A stretch of 64,000 nucleotides of DNA from Anthostomella pinea (taxonomy: Eukaryota > Ascomycota > Sordariomycetes > Xylariales > Xylariaceae): assembly GCA_963556695.1 (NCBI GenBank), contig CAUWAG010000018.1, forward strand, positions 4,712,001 through 4,776,000, read 5' to 3'. Both the position numbers and the translations under genes were made by a program. This document shows positions 10,497 to 20,942 of the stretch, piece by piece (positions within the stretch are counted from its first letter, which is position 1; each line of letters begins with the position of its first letter). The notes beneath the pieces are model-generated. The model was not told the origin of the DNA, made no database searches, and saw only the letters and a list, made by a program, of their open reading frames with translations.

Positions 10497-10729
10497 CATG
10501 GATAATCTCATGCAATTCAAGGATCATCTTGACGGATGTTTTAAATGCTGATATAAGTGAGCCAGTTGAGAACCGGTTCATTCGCGACTTCTCCGGCTCT
10601 TATAATTATTACGTCTCGGGACCCCTGTAAGACCTCGATCTACTCAAACCTTATGGATTTCATCGACCTGCGTAGCAAGCCCGAAAATCCCACAGGTTGC
10701 GTCTTCTTACAAGGACTCTGCTCAGGCCT
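10497..10729. other. Short spacer between two solo LTRs
   Basis: A possible relic coding strand reads into the 160-bp LTR, but no domain is recognisable. The 160-bp LTR was inserted at the GCAGG sequence ending this stretch. Confidence 0.3.
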
Positions 10730-10734
10730 GCAGG

Positions 10735-10894
10735 TGTTACGGTATTACATAATATCTCCACATATTTATGTACATATATACCTCTAGCTTCCCCTTTCTC
10801 TTCTGACCTTGCCTCTTCTTCCTTAGATATCATTGAATCTAGATGTTTCATCCCATCAGCCCTGACCAGCGCAGCTGCAGGCCTGATTGTCACA
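10735..10894 (+). mobile_element. 160-bp solo LTR, second copy
   Basis: Starts TGTTACGG and ends TGTCACA, same length as the copy at 2225-2384 and differing at about eight positions, all transitions. GCAGG duplicates flank it at 10730-10734 and 10895-10899. Orientation is opposite to the first copy. Confidence 0.8.
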
Positions 10895-10899
10895 GCAGG

Positions 10900-12094
10900 T
10901 ACCTTCGTCTGATGTGACTGTCAGTGACTACGAAACCAGAAGAGTATTGACTTGACACGAACCTTCGCTTCGTCAATGATGATATATTGTTAGAGGCAAG
11001 GAAAGAAAATAAAAACCAGTGCACTAGGAAATAGCTTCAACCAATAGGTGCCTACTTCTACAGATATGTTTCCGAGTGAAGATGTAAACGGTGGCTCTTC
11101 TTTCTAACTTTACCCTCCTGGGTATGTTAGTAAGGGCTCAACTCAGTTCGGTATAGCGTCCTACCATCTTGACTCAATAATGACCCGGGCTTGATGTTAT
11201 CAGTTTTTGTTACAATGTCAATATCATGCACGGCGCTAGATATCCCCACAGGATTGACCCCTATATATACCGGACCATGTCTTCTAGCTCGCTTCATAGT
11301 TTCTTTTCTTCTTCATGTATCACATTTGAAGTCATTCTGGACTCACCACCAGTCTTACTGTGACATATCTGATTCGACATCTGTTTATCACCGCACAGTG
11401 AACTTCTGGTACACCTAGAACCTCCAGAAGTCTGTGCACACCCCTTATTCATGCGAGCGAAGGGTGTACCTTCCTACTTGAGCAATTGTGAAAGCGACCT
11501 CCGATAGCTGTTGAATCCAGTGATACAGCAGGATGACCACATCATTCTGTACGGGATCCGACTTGCGAGGGTGTTGAATCCATAATCTATCCTCGGTCTG
11601 ATGATTGGACCAGTATTTATATCAACATCGATTATATAAGTGCAAGAAGGAATGTGTTAACATGAGCAGATCTGACCAGATGTATCAATATTTACACGCT
11701 ACCAAGAAATGATTTGCATGTACTGCCAGGCAGCGGCAGACTCGCAGGTCGTTTCAACATCACGCTGAGCTGCAAGCGATCACGAAGCTCCGATGGCGAC
11801 ACGGGCGCTGGAACCTGCACAGTCCTTGGAGCAACAAGTCTGGATATAGAGTTTTCACATGCTGCCTGAATCACAGAGATGATTGTTCATGTGACCCGGC
11901 AGCTTACCTTCATCAGAGGCAATTCCACTGGTCGAACTTTCGTCCTGCGCGACGAACCAACGACACGCGACGAACCAACGACCCAACGACCCAACGACCC
12001 AACGCGCAGTTCGCCGTTCTCGTTAGCACAACGCCACATCGCACAGGAACAACGACATTTTCGCGCCCTTCATCCCAGTCAACCACACCTTGGA
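10900..12094. other. Intergenic region
   Basis: No recognisable gene. Near 11960-12005 there are short tandem GACCCAACGACCCAACG-type repeats, probably in the leader of the next gene. Confidence 0.45.
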
Positions 12095-12718
12095 ATGCGA
12101 CAAGACAATATCACCCGCATGATGGATTCTCCCACGGACGGAGAGAACGGAGAGGCTCAATCGAACTTCGGCCGCTCGAGCAGCTCATTCGGAAACTTGA
12201 CCAACCCGGCGTCTTCATCAAACGACAACTCCTCATACCCGTTGCCCATGCATATCGGGCCGGAAGATAGTCACATGTCGGGACAGGCCACAAGCGAAAG
12301 CCCCCAGCCGCTGGCAGACCCCCTCGCTCAGAAGGAGCCGGCGACCGTGAATGGACACAACCGATTCCAACGCGCGGTTCGTAAGCGCACGGTGGAGTTC
12401 GAGCAGCTCTCCCTCTGTCCCGATTCTCGGAAAAGAGCGAAGACAGCGGCGTGGCTCACCAGTGATGGTGATGTGAGTCCCCATTCAGTGCAGTGTCGGT
12501 CCCACCTAACCTGACTGTGATACAGTCTTGCAGTGAATGGCAAGCCGCTATTCGGACCTAAGACTCTAGCCGACATGATCGATGCCCACCTGGAAAAGCT
12601 CAAGCAACTGCTTCTTCCTGGCGCCGGAAAGACTGTTACTGAAGGATCGGTCGAGGGGCACGGCAATTCTACCCAGCAGAAGCAGTTGAAGAGGGATTAC
12701 GACATGATGGAGGAGTAA
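12095..12718 (+). CDS. Small hypothetical protein, Ser/Asn-rich, possibly nuclear
   Basis: The N-terminal part is rich in Ser, Asn and Pro and contains a basic cluster (AVRKRTVEFEQL ... DSRKRAKTA) resembling a nuclear localisation signal. The C-terminal part, GPKTLADMIDAHLEKLKQLL, looks like an amphipathic helix. The two are joined here by an intron 12468-12533: a weak GTGATG donor is used because it keeps the reading frame, and the acceptor is TTGCAG. The stronger GTGAGT donor at 12473 would lead to an early stop. The start is uncertain: ATGs at 12095, 12122 or further upstream (11879) are in frame. No family is recognised. Confidence 0.45.
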
Positions 12719-13096
12719 ACGGGAGGAGGGGCCTTGGAGGCCAACTAAGGGCCATGCGCGATGATATGGATCTGCAAGGCATCGCGTAGCATCTTGCAAT
12801 GTGTAGAAATTGGGACAATTTCAGGAATCAGTCACAGATACCAGCTAGGTAGCCAATGCCAGGTGTCTTGACTCTTGAGGTATGAAGCGACGTTCGACAT
12901 AATGCATGACAGGAGACCTTTTATCTCTAAATGCATTTCCCTTAGTATGCAATAAGCGGGCTCCCCCGTCTTCTAGCATTCCCCAACTTCGCGACCAAAA
13001 TAGTTCGTCATCACGGCCTTGTAATTGTCCCTCTAAATCATATCTCAAGCAACATTTGTCACGATCTCAGACAATGTTCGAGGACGCCCTGGATTC

Positions 13097-14302
13097 ATGT
13101 CGGCCTCGGCTCCTCACTCGACATCTCTACCCACCGATATAACGTGCATCGCCGCCGAACCCTTCGAGCCAAAACCCCTGATTGCCGACATCCTCCGTAC
13201 GCGCTTCTGCGTCCCCGGCTCCATCTTCCTCGTGGAAGGTGTGCATTCCGTCCATACGTCCCGGTCAAAAAGATGGCGCGCTCTTCGCCTACTGCTGGGC
13301 GACGGCGAGCTCTCCATCCAGGCTCTTCTGTCGGCTGAGCTGCACAGATACATCGACCGAGGCGAGGTCGCGTTCGGGTCCTATATCAGGTTGGAGCAGT
13401 TCCGGGTCGAATGGAAAGCCTCGAGCGGCAACCGTGGATCTTCGCCTACGAAAAGGAAAGGGAAAGAGAAAGCTCAAGAATCCGAGGGAGAAGAAAGGGG
13501 CATGGTATATCTAATCGTGGAGGATCTCGCGTTGGTCGGTTGGAACAACGCGCTTGTCGACTCCGAAATCGGCGAGGCAGCTGAGACTGGGCCATTCTAT
13601 CAAGCAGAAGAAGAAAAGAACCGGCAAGGAACCCCTGGCATGTCTGATCCTATCGACCATACCCAGCTCCGGCGCAAATCAATAGAACCTGCCGAGAATC
13701 GGGGTATAGAGGAGCATCTGAAGGACCCTGCAGATGCCGACGACGATTTCGAATCCATGCCCATCTCCGACCAGAAGGCGACGCAAAACCGCATCGCCAT
13801 AGCTACAAACGCCAGCAGCACCGAGCTGGACGTGCAGCCGATATCTAGCTACCTCCCATGGGCCGGCAACGATCCTTCGAAGCCGCTGAAGCTCACCAAG
13901 CTGCGCTCCATCCCAAACCTGCCATACAAGCAGAATTGGAGCGTCAACGTCCTGGCCGTCGTGTCAGCCATCTCCGACGTCGAGCCCTCTGGTCTGCCGC
14001 CTTACACACAGCGTCAAGCGCGCCTCGCCGATCCCTCGACGGACAAGCACGTGCTCCTCACTGTGTTCCTCGACCCGCATCTGTTCGCCCCGTCGGTTGG
14101 CAGTGTTGTCTTGTTGCTCGGCGTCAAGAACCACAGATTCGACGGGGGCAGCTTAAAGAAGTATGTGAGCGATCGCCCGAGGGATGGCGAGGGCTGGTGG
14201 TTTGAGAACCCCTCTCGCTTCTCCTGGTGTGACGTTGCTGGCCTGCAGCAGTGGTGGAATGGGGACAACAGCTGGGGAGATCATGACGTCCCTCCACCAT
14301 GA
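13097..14302 (+). CDS. Conserved fungal protein with OB-fold-like C-terminal domain
   Basis: An intact single-exon gene of 401 residues. The first 110 residues (FCVPGSIFLVEGVHSVHTSR ... YIRLEQFRVEWKAS) and the C-terminal region 260-370 (KLRSIPNLPYKQNWSVNVLA, then VLLTVFLDP and GSVVLLLGVKNHRFDGGSLK) have the alternating beta-strand pattern of OB folds, joined by an acidic, Lys/Glu-rich linker. Related uncharacterised proteins occur across Pezizomycotina, with the VEPSGLPP and W-x-WCDV motifs retained. An OB fold would suggest nucleic-acid binding, for example a telomere- or RPA-like role, but this is inference from pattern only. Start ATG 13097 was chosen as the first in frame before the conserved region. 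Confidence 0.7.
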   Translation: MSASAPHSTSLPTDITCIAAEPFEPKPLIADILRTRFCVPGSIFLVEGVHSVHTSRSKRWRALRLLLGDGELSIQALLSAELHRYIDRGEVAFGSYIRLEQFRVEWKASSGNRGSSPTKRKGKEKAQESEGEERGMVYLIVEDLALVGWNNALVDSEIGEAAETGPFYQAEEEKNRQGTPGMSDPIDHTQLRRKSIEPAENRGIEEHLKDPADADDDFESMPISDQKATQNRIAIATNASSTELDVQPISSYLPWAGNDPSKPLKLTKLRSIPNLPYKQNWSVNVLAVVSAISDVEPSGLPPYTQRQARLADPSTDKHVLLTVFLDPHLFAPSVGSVVLLLGVKNHRFDGGSLKKYVSDRPRDGEGWWFENPSRFSWCDVAGLQQWWNGDNSWGDHDVPPP

Positions 14303-14775
14303 TAAGTCGTCAGAAGACGCGTTCGTCAATGATGATATTCTCCGCGGTCTTTATTACCATGGAGGCTTCTCTGGCCTGGTAAGCGTGGAACCACAAGGGT
14401 CCCAGAGAGGCATTCTCTTATCCTGGCGCAAGGTCTCTGTTTCAAGATATGGGGTCGTTATCACGAGACTGATGTCGGTGGAACTGTCTATGCGTTCCAC
14501 CTGCTCAGTTTAGCTGTCATGTCACAACTCATCATATCATCCTTGAGCAGGGCAAATCCATTGCCTCTGTCTTTGAGTGAATCTCTTTCATTACCGCTGT
14601 CTATTCTATGTTGACATTCCCAGTCTCGATTTTGCCTGATGTGAGTTCTAGCACCAAATGAGCCCGCTATCTGCCCGCTGCTTGAGAAAAGTAATTCAGA
14701 CCATCACTCTCCTTGCCGGCCACCAACATTGCTTTGGCACTTTCTTATCCTTTTTCTGCTACTTATGGCTTATGG
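14303..14775. other. Intergenic region
   Basis: No gene is seen; it contains the 3' flanks of two convergent genes. Confidence 0.5.
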
Positions 14776-14994
14776 CTAGACAGCGGCGTCATCTCTCGGG
14801 CAATATTTGCTCAGCTTCCCACTTTTTTTCAATCGGAACTGGCCTTCATGATACTTTCTGTTGCACTTTAGGCACTTTCCCCATTTTGGTGGCGTGGGTG
14901 CTTGCGGTCCCCGGTGTGGGCGGCATTCAAGATGGGGGAACTTCCATCCATCAAGCTCAACAATGTCGAAGTCTTCAGTGGGGGGCAAAATCAT
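14776..14994 (-). CDS. Small cysteine-ribbon protein (72 residues)
   Basis: The frame from ATG 14994 gives a 72-residue protein starting MILPPTEDFDIVELDGWKFP. It ends with a ribbon, CLKCNRKYHEGQFRLKKSGK then YC, i.e. Cx2C-x9-F-x4-S with later Cys, the spacing of Stc1-like zinc ribbons. The same module recurs in the broken gene starting at 15330 and in the large gene at 52038. The frame stays open upstream to beyond 15066, so a longer protein or an upstream exon is possible. The fourth Cys expected for a zinc site is not visible before the stop, so it may be truncated or have another exon. Function unknown; zinc binding is inferred. Confidence 0.45.
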   Translation of the reverse strand: MILPPTEDFDIVELDGWKFPHLECRPHRGPQAPTPPKWGKCLKCNRKYHEGQFRLKKSGKLSKYCPRDDAAV

Positions 14995-15329
14995 AATGGC
15001 CTGGAGCCCGGCAGAAGGACTTCGGGGTGTAGTTGACGTGTTCGACAAGCTCTCCAACTGGATCACGCGGCAATGCCTGGCGCTCCTACTGCCCTTTCTA
15101 GCACTCTTTACACAGAGAACCTGCTTCTGCCGCGCTCATCTCATTGTGCAACTTCAACTTTCCACACCCAGTGTTCCGACGTCAACCCGGTGCAAATCTT
15201 CCAATTAGCTGGTGGAGGTTTACCCTTGTCCTCCCTTGCATGCTTGATGCCTTTCTCCAAACGTCTGCCCCAGATACAAGTTGGTAGAAGGTCGAATTTA
15301 ATCGATGATCGAGCGAAGTCGGCGCAAGG

Positions 15330-16630
15330 GTGGGACTCTCCGCAGCAAATGCACAGCCTGGGAGGCGCCTTCTGAGCAAATCATCACCAAAGCCCGCATC
15401 CCAAAACAACACCGCCAATCAAGACTATGGACCTTACCAGCCAGAATATGGTGCTAATGTTCCCTCTGCAGGACAGAATGCCCATTTCAACTACAATTCT
15501 CAACAACTTAGCCAGGACTACTACTCGACCCCAAACCACGATCAGGGCCAGCTCCTAGCGTTCGATGCGGCTACTAGCAGTGGGCTGGCTGGATTCGAGT
15601 ACAACGATTCATACGCTGTAAATCCACAGGACTTTGTTCTCCCATACATGAACAACAACCACAACTCTTTCAGCAGTGGAGGAGGTAGCGGTTACGGTCA
15701 TGGTTCTGCTTCAGCAATCGACTCAGGATACAGTCAGCACAGCAGTGGAGGAGGTAGTGGTTACTGCCAAGGCACAGAATACGACCCGAACTTGGGAACA
15801 TACCCGCCTGTGGAGGACACATTGTCTCTGCTGCAACTGAATTACAGCAGCCAAGCATCCCCGATGCAAGGTTCGGACTTGAGTCCTTTCTACCCACAGT
15901 CTGAGAGTTACGCTGGGGGCCAGGGTCATTTATTCGGGTCGAGTTCGGCCGTACCTGGGAAGATGGGAGCTCCAGCTCAGTATGTACCATTGCCTTCGCA
16001 GTGGTTAAACACCTTCGGCACCGGGGAAGCGAACGGCCGATCAGGTTCACGTTCGGTGGCTCCAGATGTGGGCAGTGCCACTGGCTTCATGGAATCAACA
16101 ACGACAACCGCACTCACTTCGCCTAGTCAAAGTAGTGCAACCTTTCAGCAGACGAGAGCGGCGGCGGCGAACTTCAGTACTCCCGGGTCGCCATTGCCGT
16201 GGCTGAACCGCCAGTGGCTACCACGGTCTCTGCTGCTGGATCGTGGGACCATCACTGGGTCGAAACCGATAAAGGCGGACGTTTGAGACCATACGCACCT
16301 CTTCCTGTCGATGGAAAAGGAGGCTATTATTATATATGTGCCGCGTGCGGTGAACGCAAGGTACGATATGAATTTCGACGGAGTTGAAAAAACATGAACG
16401 ACATTTTACCGACGTGCTTTGAATGCAGGTCTGAGAATAACTTCACTGGTGAGATGCGGATATGCGTGGGTAAAGGCAGAAGCAAAGAGAAAACCTATTG
16501 TGGAAGGATACTCCCTAAAGATCCGCATTTTTGGGATGATCGTGGCCAGAAATACGTTGACATCGATGAGGAATGTAGAGAGAAAGGGAAATTCAAACGG
16601 AATTCTAAACGAGCCGCACTCCGTGAGTAG
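15330..16630 (+). pseudogene. Cysteine-ribbon protein gene with a frameshift and an in-frame stop
   Basis: A low-complexity Gly/Ser/Gln/Tyr-rich region, with two copies of SSGGGSGY near 15675 and 15745, occupies 15330 to about 16180. The frame then changes by one base, and the following frame reads GSWDHHWVETDKGGRLRPY, a ribbon ICAACGERKVRYEFRRS, a TGA at 16385-16387, then NDILPTCFECRSENN and, after a gap, TYCGRILP and DEEC. The Cx2C-x8-F...Cx2C spacing only makes sense if the stop is read through, so the TGA looks like a nonsense mutation. Candidate introns across the stop leave the Cys frame and were rejected. An upstream exon is likely, because no in-frame ATG precedes 15640. Confidence 0.55.
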
Positions 16631-17604
16631 GAGGAAGTGGAGGAGGATAATAACGCTACATCTGCACCTCACAAGAGACAGAAGACCGATGACAAAAAGA
16701 ACAAGAAGGACGGAAGGAAGGGGGGAGAAGACGAAGCAATTGAATCGGCACCTGGGAGTTATGAGCCACCACCTTAAAGTATAGAGGGTAGAGAAAAGGG
16801 AAGCTAGCTAGATTAGTAATGATGTTATTTGATTTTTTGGTTTACGTATGGAGTTATCGGCTGAAGGTCGAGGCACGGCGCCCCGGCCCCTGACAAGCAA
16901 TTCTACCATACCAGATGTACGTGCAACTTTACAAGAGCGACGTTCTGCTCGGGTCTCTTAGCCCTACGTAGAGGTCGAAACTGGGTGTTCCTCCGGGAAA
17001 TGAACAGTGGCAACGGTCAAATGTATCACAGGAAGACGACGTGAAGGTGACCGTAGCATATGGGTATAATTCGCCCATCAAAAGGCCGCCTCATCAACGT
17101 AAAGCTATCAACAAGCATGTATGTGCCAAACTCATCTCGGGTCAGAAATATTCATCGCAACAGAAAATGCATAGGGGTATGATGTCCCCAAAACACTCGA
17201 GAGTGTGCCGCAATCTCGAAATCGGGATTGCCCGTTGTCATCGTCATCGTTATTGCCAAAGCCATCGCGGTCGCAGTCGCTGTCCTGTCGCATTGTTATT
17301 CCCTTCGCCGATGCCAACGCCCCGCACGCATCATCCTGCAGCCCCCAGAATGGAACCCAATCGTCAAGCCCTCGTAATACGCCCAGGAGCCGATGCCACC
17401 AAATATCTCCAGCCACCCTACTGATGATGCGCTCTCAGCCGTCGGCCGCATCACCCAAGGTGGCTATGTCAAGCCATGTCGCACCTCGCGCCAACGAAAC
17501 CGCAGGAGACTCCTTCGCACCATGTCCTGTCATCACGTTTCAGCAACCCATTCACCTTACACGCAGAGCCGATGACCCAGAACCCCATGATGGCGATGCA
17601 AGTA
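16631..17604. other. Intergenic region between convergent genes
   Basis: No supported gene. The first 160 bp is Lys/Glu-codon-rich and may be the degraded tail of the preceding gene. Confidence 0.4.
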
Positions 17605-18879
17605 TCACCGGACGACGCCAACCCTACCTTCCGCTATGCATCTCCTCTTGAACACGTTGCCAGGGCTCTCAGATTCCCGGTCCTCGGAAAAGCTTGCATT
17701 AAAAACCTCTGAGAGAACCTCTCTTCTGCGCTTCGGCGACGTCGACTCCGGCGTAACCGGAAGCTCGTCCTCGTACGTATCCATAGAGACGCCATCGAAG
17801 TCGCCCACGATGTCTTTGCCCAGAGCTTTCCCCAGCCGCTCCTTGAGTCCGAGTACCGGCCAAACAGGAGCCTGGGAGTACTCAATCTTGATTTGCGTAT
17901 CTCCTTTCGGCGCTTTATCAGGCTGGTCGAGCATGACCAGGAAAGCTGCAGGAACGGTCGCGGAATAGACGATGAATGAATGACCTTCCTCCGATATTGT
18001 CAATACGCAGGTCTTGACAGACTTGGGCGTAAAGCCCGCACCCATCATGACGTCGGTATACACCTGCTGTTGCGCCATGGCGATCATGACAGCAACGAAG
18101 TATTGATCCTCGTCGATGTTTCCGGGTATAAGATTCCTCGAACGGAGCTGCTGTAGACGATGGACTGGCCCGTTGAACGACCGATTTGGACCACTCAACA
18201 CTCGGAAGCAATGCCTTCTGATGTGGTCAAGGTGGCTGCGACTGACATAGGCCAATATCGGCGTATCATTGGCAAGATTGACCGTCATGGAAGACATCAA
18301 TTGGCTCGCGGATCTACTCGACGTCCAGGTAGTAGCCGAGTTGAAAGACATGGCGCTCGTGTCTGGCTGCTTCCATATTGCCTGACAGCGGACAGCTTTG
18401 GAGTAGGTGCGTTGGCCGAATCGTATGTCCAAATCGGGGCAAGCCTTTGTCGTGGACAGGTGATTGCGGAAAAATGTCGAGAGAATAGTTCGCAGCGCAC
18501 GGGTCTTAGTCTGAACCGGCATCGACCCGTCAGTCGACATTAAGATATCCAAGCCTCTACCAATAGTGACCACGGTTTCCGGCGTCCTCTGCGACCTTCG
18601 AGGAGATGGTGTCGATGGCGGCATCAGGAACTTGTGCGCCGGCATTGGTAAGTTGTGCGCGGGAAGCTGTGTGAAGTTGCAGCCGAGTAGTCGCGTATGA
18701 AGATCGGTCCAGCAGATGGGCAAGACGAATAGTGATGTGCCCGAATGGTCGTGTAGAATGTCGAGGAAGGATCCGACTTCTGGTCTTATGTGCTTGCGGC
18801 GCATTCTCCTGCGCTTTGTTTCCGTAGTTGGCACCGTCGTCGCCTCCACCGCGGTCGTCGGTATCCTTTCAGCCTCCAT
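17605..18879 (-). CDS. Conserved fungal hypothetical protein, 424 residues
   Basis: A single-exon gene whose intact length argues for a real product. The N-terminus is basic (KRRRMRRKH), followed by a region with PICWTDLHTRLLGCNF and a globular core, ending YFVAVMIAMAQQQVYTDVMM then GFTPKSVKTCVLTI. The C-terminus (370-424) is acidic and Ser/Arg-rich and probably disordered (TPESTSPKRRREVLS). No signal peptide or membrane segment is present. I recognise no named domain; nuclear localisation is possible from the basic clusters. It is divergent from ARPC3 with a 1.07-kb shared upstream region. Confidence 0.6.
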   Translation of the reverse strand: MEAERIPTTAVEATTVPTTETKRRRMRRKHIRPEVGSFLDILHDHSGTSLFVLPICWTDLHTRLLGCNFTQLPAHNLPMPAHKFLMPPSTPSPRRSQRTPETVVTIGRGLDILMSTDGSMPVQTKTRALRTILSTFFRNHLSTTKACPDLDIRFGQRTYSKAVRCQAIWKQPDTSAMSFNSATTWTSSRSASQLMSSMTVNLANDTPILAYVSRSHLDHIRRHCFRVLSGPNRSFNGPVHRLQQLRSRNLIPGNIDEDQYFVAVMIAMAQQQVYTDVMMGAGFTPKSVKTCVLTISEEGHSFIVYSATVPAAFLVMLDQPDKAPKGDTQIKIEYSQAPVWPVLGLKERLGKALGKDIVGDFDGVSMDTYEDELPVTPESTSPKRRREVLSEVFNASFSEDRESESPGNVFKRRCIAEGRVGVVR

Positions 18880-19952
18880 CGTCCCGTTTGTGCGTGTCGC
18901 TGTGATGAATGTAGATGCGGAATAGCGAACAGCCTGTCAACTGGGGTGTCAGTATTAGACACGCAATGATCAAAAGTGCTGAAGGAGGTTGTCAGGCAGG
19001 CAGCTTACCTAGTGACGCTTGGCTATTGCTATACCGACTGCCAGTGGGTGGCGCACTATTGGAATGGCGGTATTGATATTCGACGGCTGCGATGCGATTG
19101 CGATGCGACGCGTCCAAAACACAGCAGAAACCTCAATAAATCTACGTAGTGTCATTAATAGAGTAAAAGGGCTGGAAAATATTGATAAGGCTTCGAGGCG
19201 CCCGGAGATATTGGCAGATACAAGTATGCGACACGATCTGAGACGAGAGGCGAGATCCAGGCCCGGCGGCTATGTGGCAGATGGGAGTGGTGGGCGCGGA
19301 GAGAGAGGGAGAGACGCGACTTGGAGGGGGATTTGGGGTTTGCCGCAGACGAAAAGGGCGGAAGGGGCCGCATTATTTGAATGCGGACTGCACCACCGTC
19401 GCGCGTGGGCATGTGACTCTACTTTGTGCCATGTACCGAGACTGCCCGTGGGCCGTGGCTCCATCTGCCAATCATGGCCGCTCCTTCCAGGCTGCAGCAC
19501 TTCCTTTGGTCAGATCCAGACGCCGCCACACTCCACTACCTCGGGTCCACATGTTGGTGCCACATATGCTTTGCCACAAGAGTTGGCAGACCTGCCCAGA
19601 CCTGGCACATCGAGATCCACATGCCAAGGGTTGGAATTACTGCATAAGTTGCTAGTGTGACAGAGTGAGCATTAATTTGTGCAGCTTTCATGCATTAATC
19701 CATCTACGAATGGGCCGACCGCCGGAGTTCATCCGCCAAAAGTGACGTCCCACTCTAACAGTGGGGACTTTGGATTCGAGACGTCAGCCTCACCAAGCCT
19801 TTAAGGTACCTCCGACCAGCCAGCCCCTCCAGTCCAGCATCGCTCAGGTAGCCAGCCAGAGTCCCCCTCCAACGAACCTCACGATACCATACGGCCACAA
19901 CACCGCAGCACAAACCGAGCGCCACCGACTCTCACGGTGAGACCTCGACAAG
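18880..19952. other. Shared upstream region of two divergent genes
   Basis: Holds the promoters of the 17605-18879 gene and ARPC3. An open frame at 19019-19660 lacks conservation signals and is treated as chance. The 100 bp before ARPC3 are pyrimidine- and CA-rich, typical of a fungal leader. Confidence 0.5.
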
Positions 19953-20784
19953 ATGCCGGTATGCATACTCCCTCATAACACACAATGCGCTACCAGGTGT
20001 ACCAACCCAACACCAATTGACCTCCATTCCAAGCCAAGCTAACCAACCAACAAACATATTACTAACCTCCCCCTAGGCCTACAACTCCATGTTCAACGCC
20101 GACCCAGACGTCCCCCGTCTAATCGGCAACGTGCCTCTCCTGCCCCTCCGCACCAAGACGCGCGGGCCCGCCTACACGCTGCCCGCGCCCTCAATGCCCC
20201 TACCCCCCAACGAGTCGCCGGACCCAGACTCAGAGTCGTACGACATCCTGGACGAAGTCCTCTCCCTGTTCAGAGCCAACACGTTCTTCCGCAACTTCGA
20301 GATCCAGGGCCCCGCCGACCGCCTGCTGATCTACGGCATCCTGTTCGTCAGCGAAGTGCTGGGCAAGATCCGCCCGCACCACGGCGTGCGCGACGCCCAG
20401 AAGGAGGTGCTGAATGTGGCGCTGGATAACAACTTTAGTATCCCTGGCGACCCGGGGTTTCCGTTGAATCAGGTATGTCTTTGACGTGGAGACTGGGGCG
20501 GGCGGAAGGGGTCTATGTAGAGGGGGCTGTGGGCGTTGGTGTTGCTTCGGGAAGAATGAAGACAGGGGACGTATAGAAGGAGGAATGCTGACACACCCAC
20601 ATAGATGTACGAGGCCCCGCGCGACAGACAAGACGCCGAGCAACTGCGCCAGTACCTATCGCAGGTGCGACAAGAGCTCGCGAGCCGGTTACTAGCGAGG
20701 GTCTACGAGGAAGGCGGCGACGGGAAGCCGAGCAAGTGGTGGTTGAGTTTCACAAAGAGGAAGTTCATGGGCAAGGCATTGTAG
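19953..20784 (+). CDS. ARC18: Arp2/3 complex subunit 3 (ARPC3, p21)
   Basis: ARPC3 is one of seven subunits of the Arp2/3 complex that nucleates branched actin at endocytic sites and growing tips. Three exons: 19953-19958 (only ATG CCG), 20077-20472 and 20605-20784, giving 193 residues. Introns start GTATGC and GTATGT and both are phase 0. The protein opens PAYNSMFNADPDVPRLIGNV with PLLPLRTKTRGPA, the family hallmark. It continues with EVLSLFRANTFFRNFEIQGP and DRLLIYGILFVSEVL, and ends KPSKWWLSFTKRKFMGKAL. Length and ends match the family throughout fungi. A six-base first exon is easily missed by automated prediction. It is convergent with TRM6, 158 bp apart. Confidence 0.96.
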
Positions 20785-20942
20785 AGGAACAGTCACGAAC
20801 TGATGAACTGTGATGGATGACCAGAGAGTGGTACAAACTTCATAATGAGCTTGGAATTCAATGCATGATAGCAATGCTTCTTCGTTCAGGGGGGTATACC
20901 ACGTCTATATGACCATGTACCTGAGCTGATGCCCTGTCTCTT

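Noticed and set aside
10557..10912. Short coding frames around the second 160-bp LTR
   Set aside because: They are mostly the LTR read through in two frames, with no conserved sequence outside it.
16358..16430. 68-nt GTACGA...GCAG intron in the second ribbon gene
   Set aside because: It removes the second Cx2C pair and joins into a frame without the later Cys residues.
19019..19660. 213-residue plus-strand frame
   Set aside because: Located in a divergent promoter region, no motif, unusual composition.
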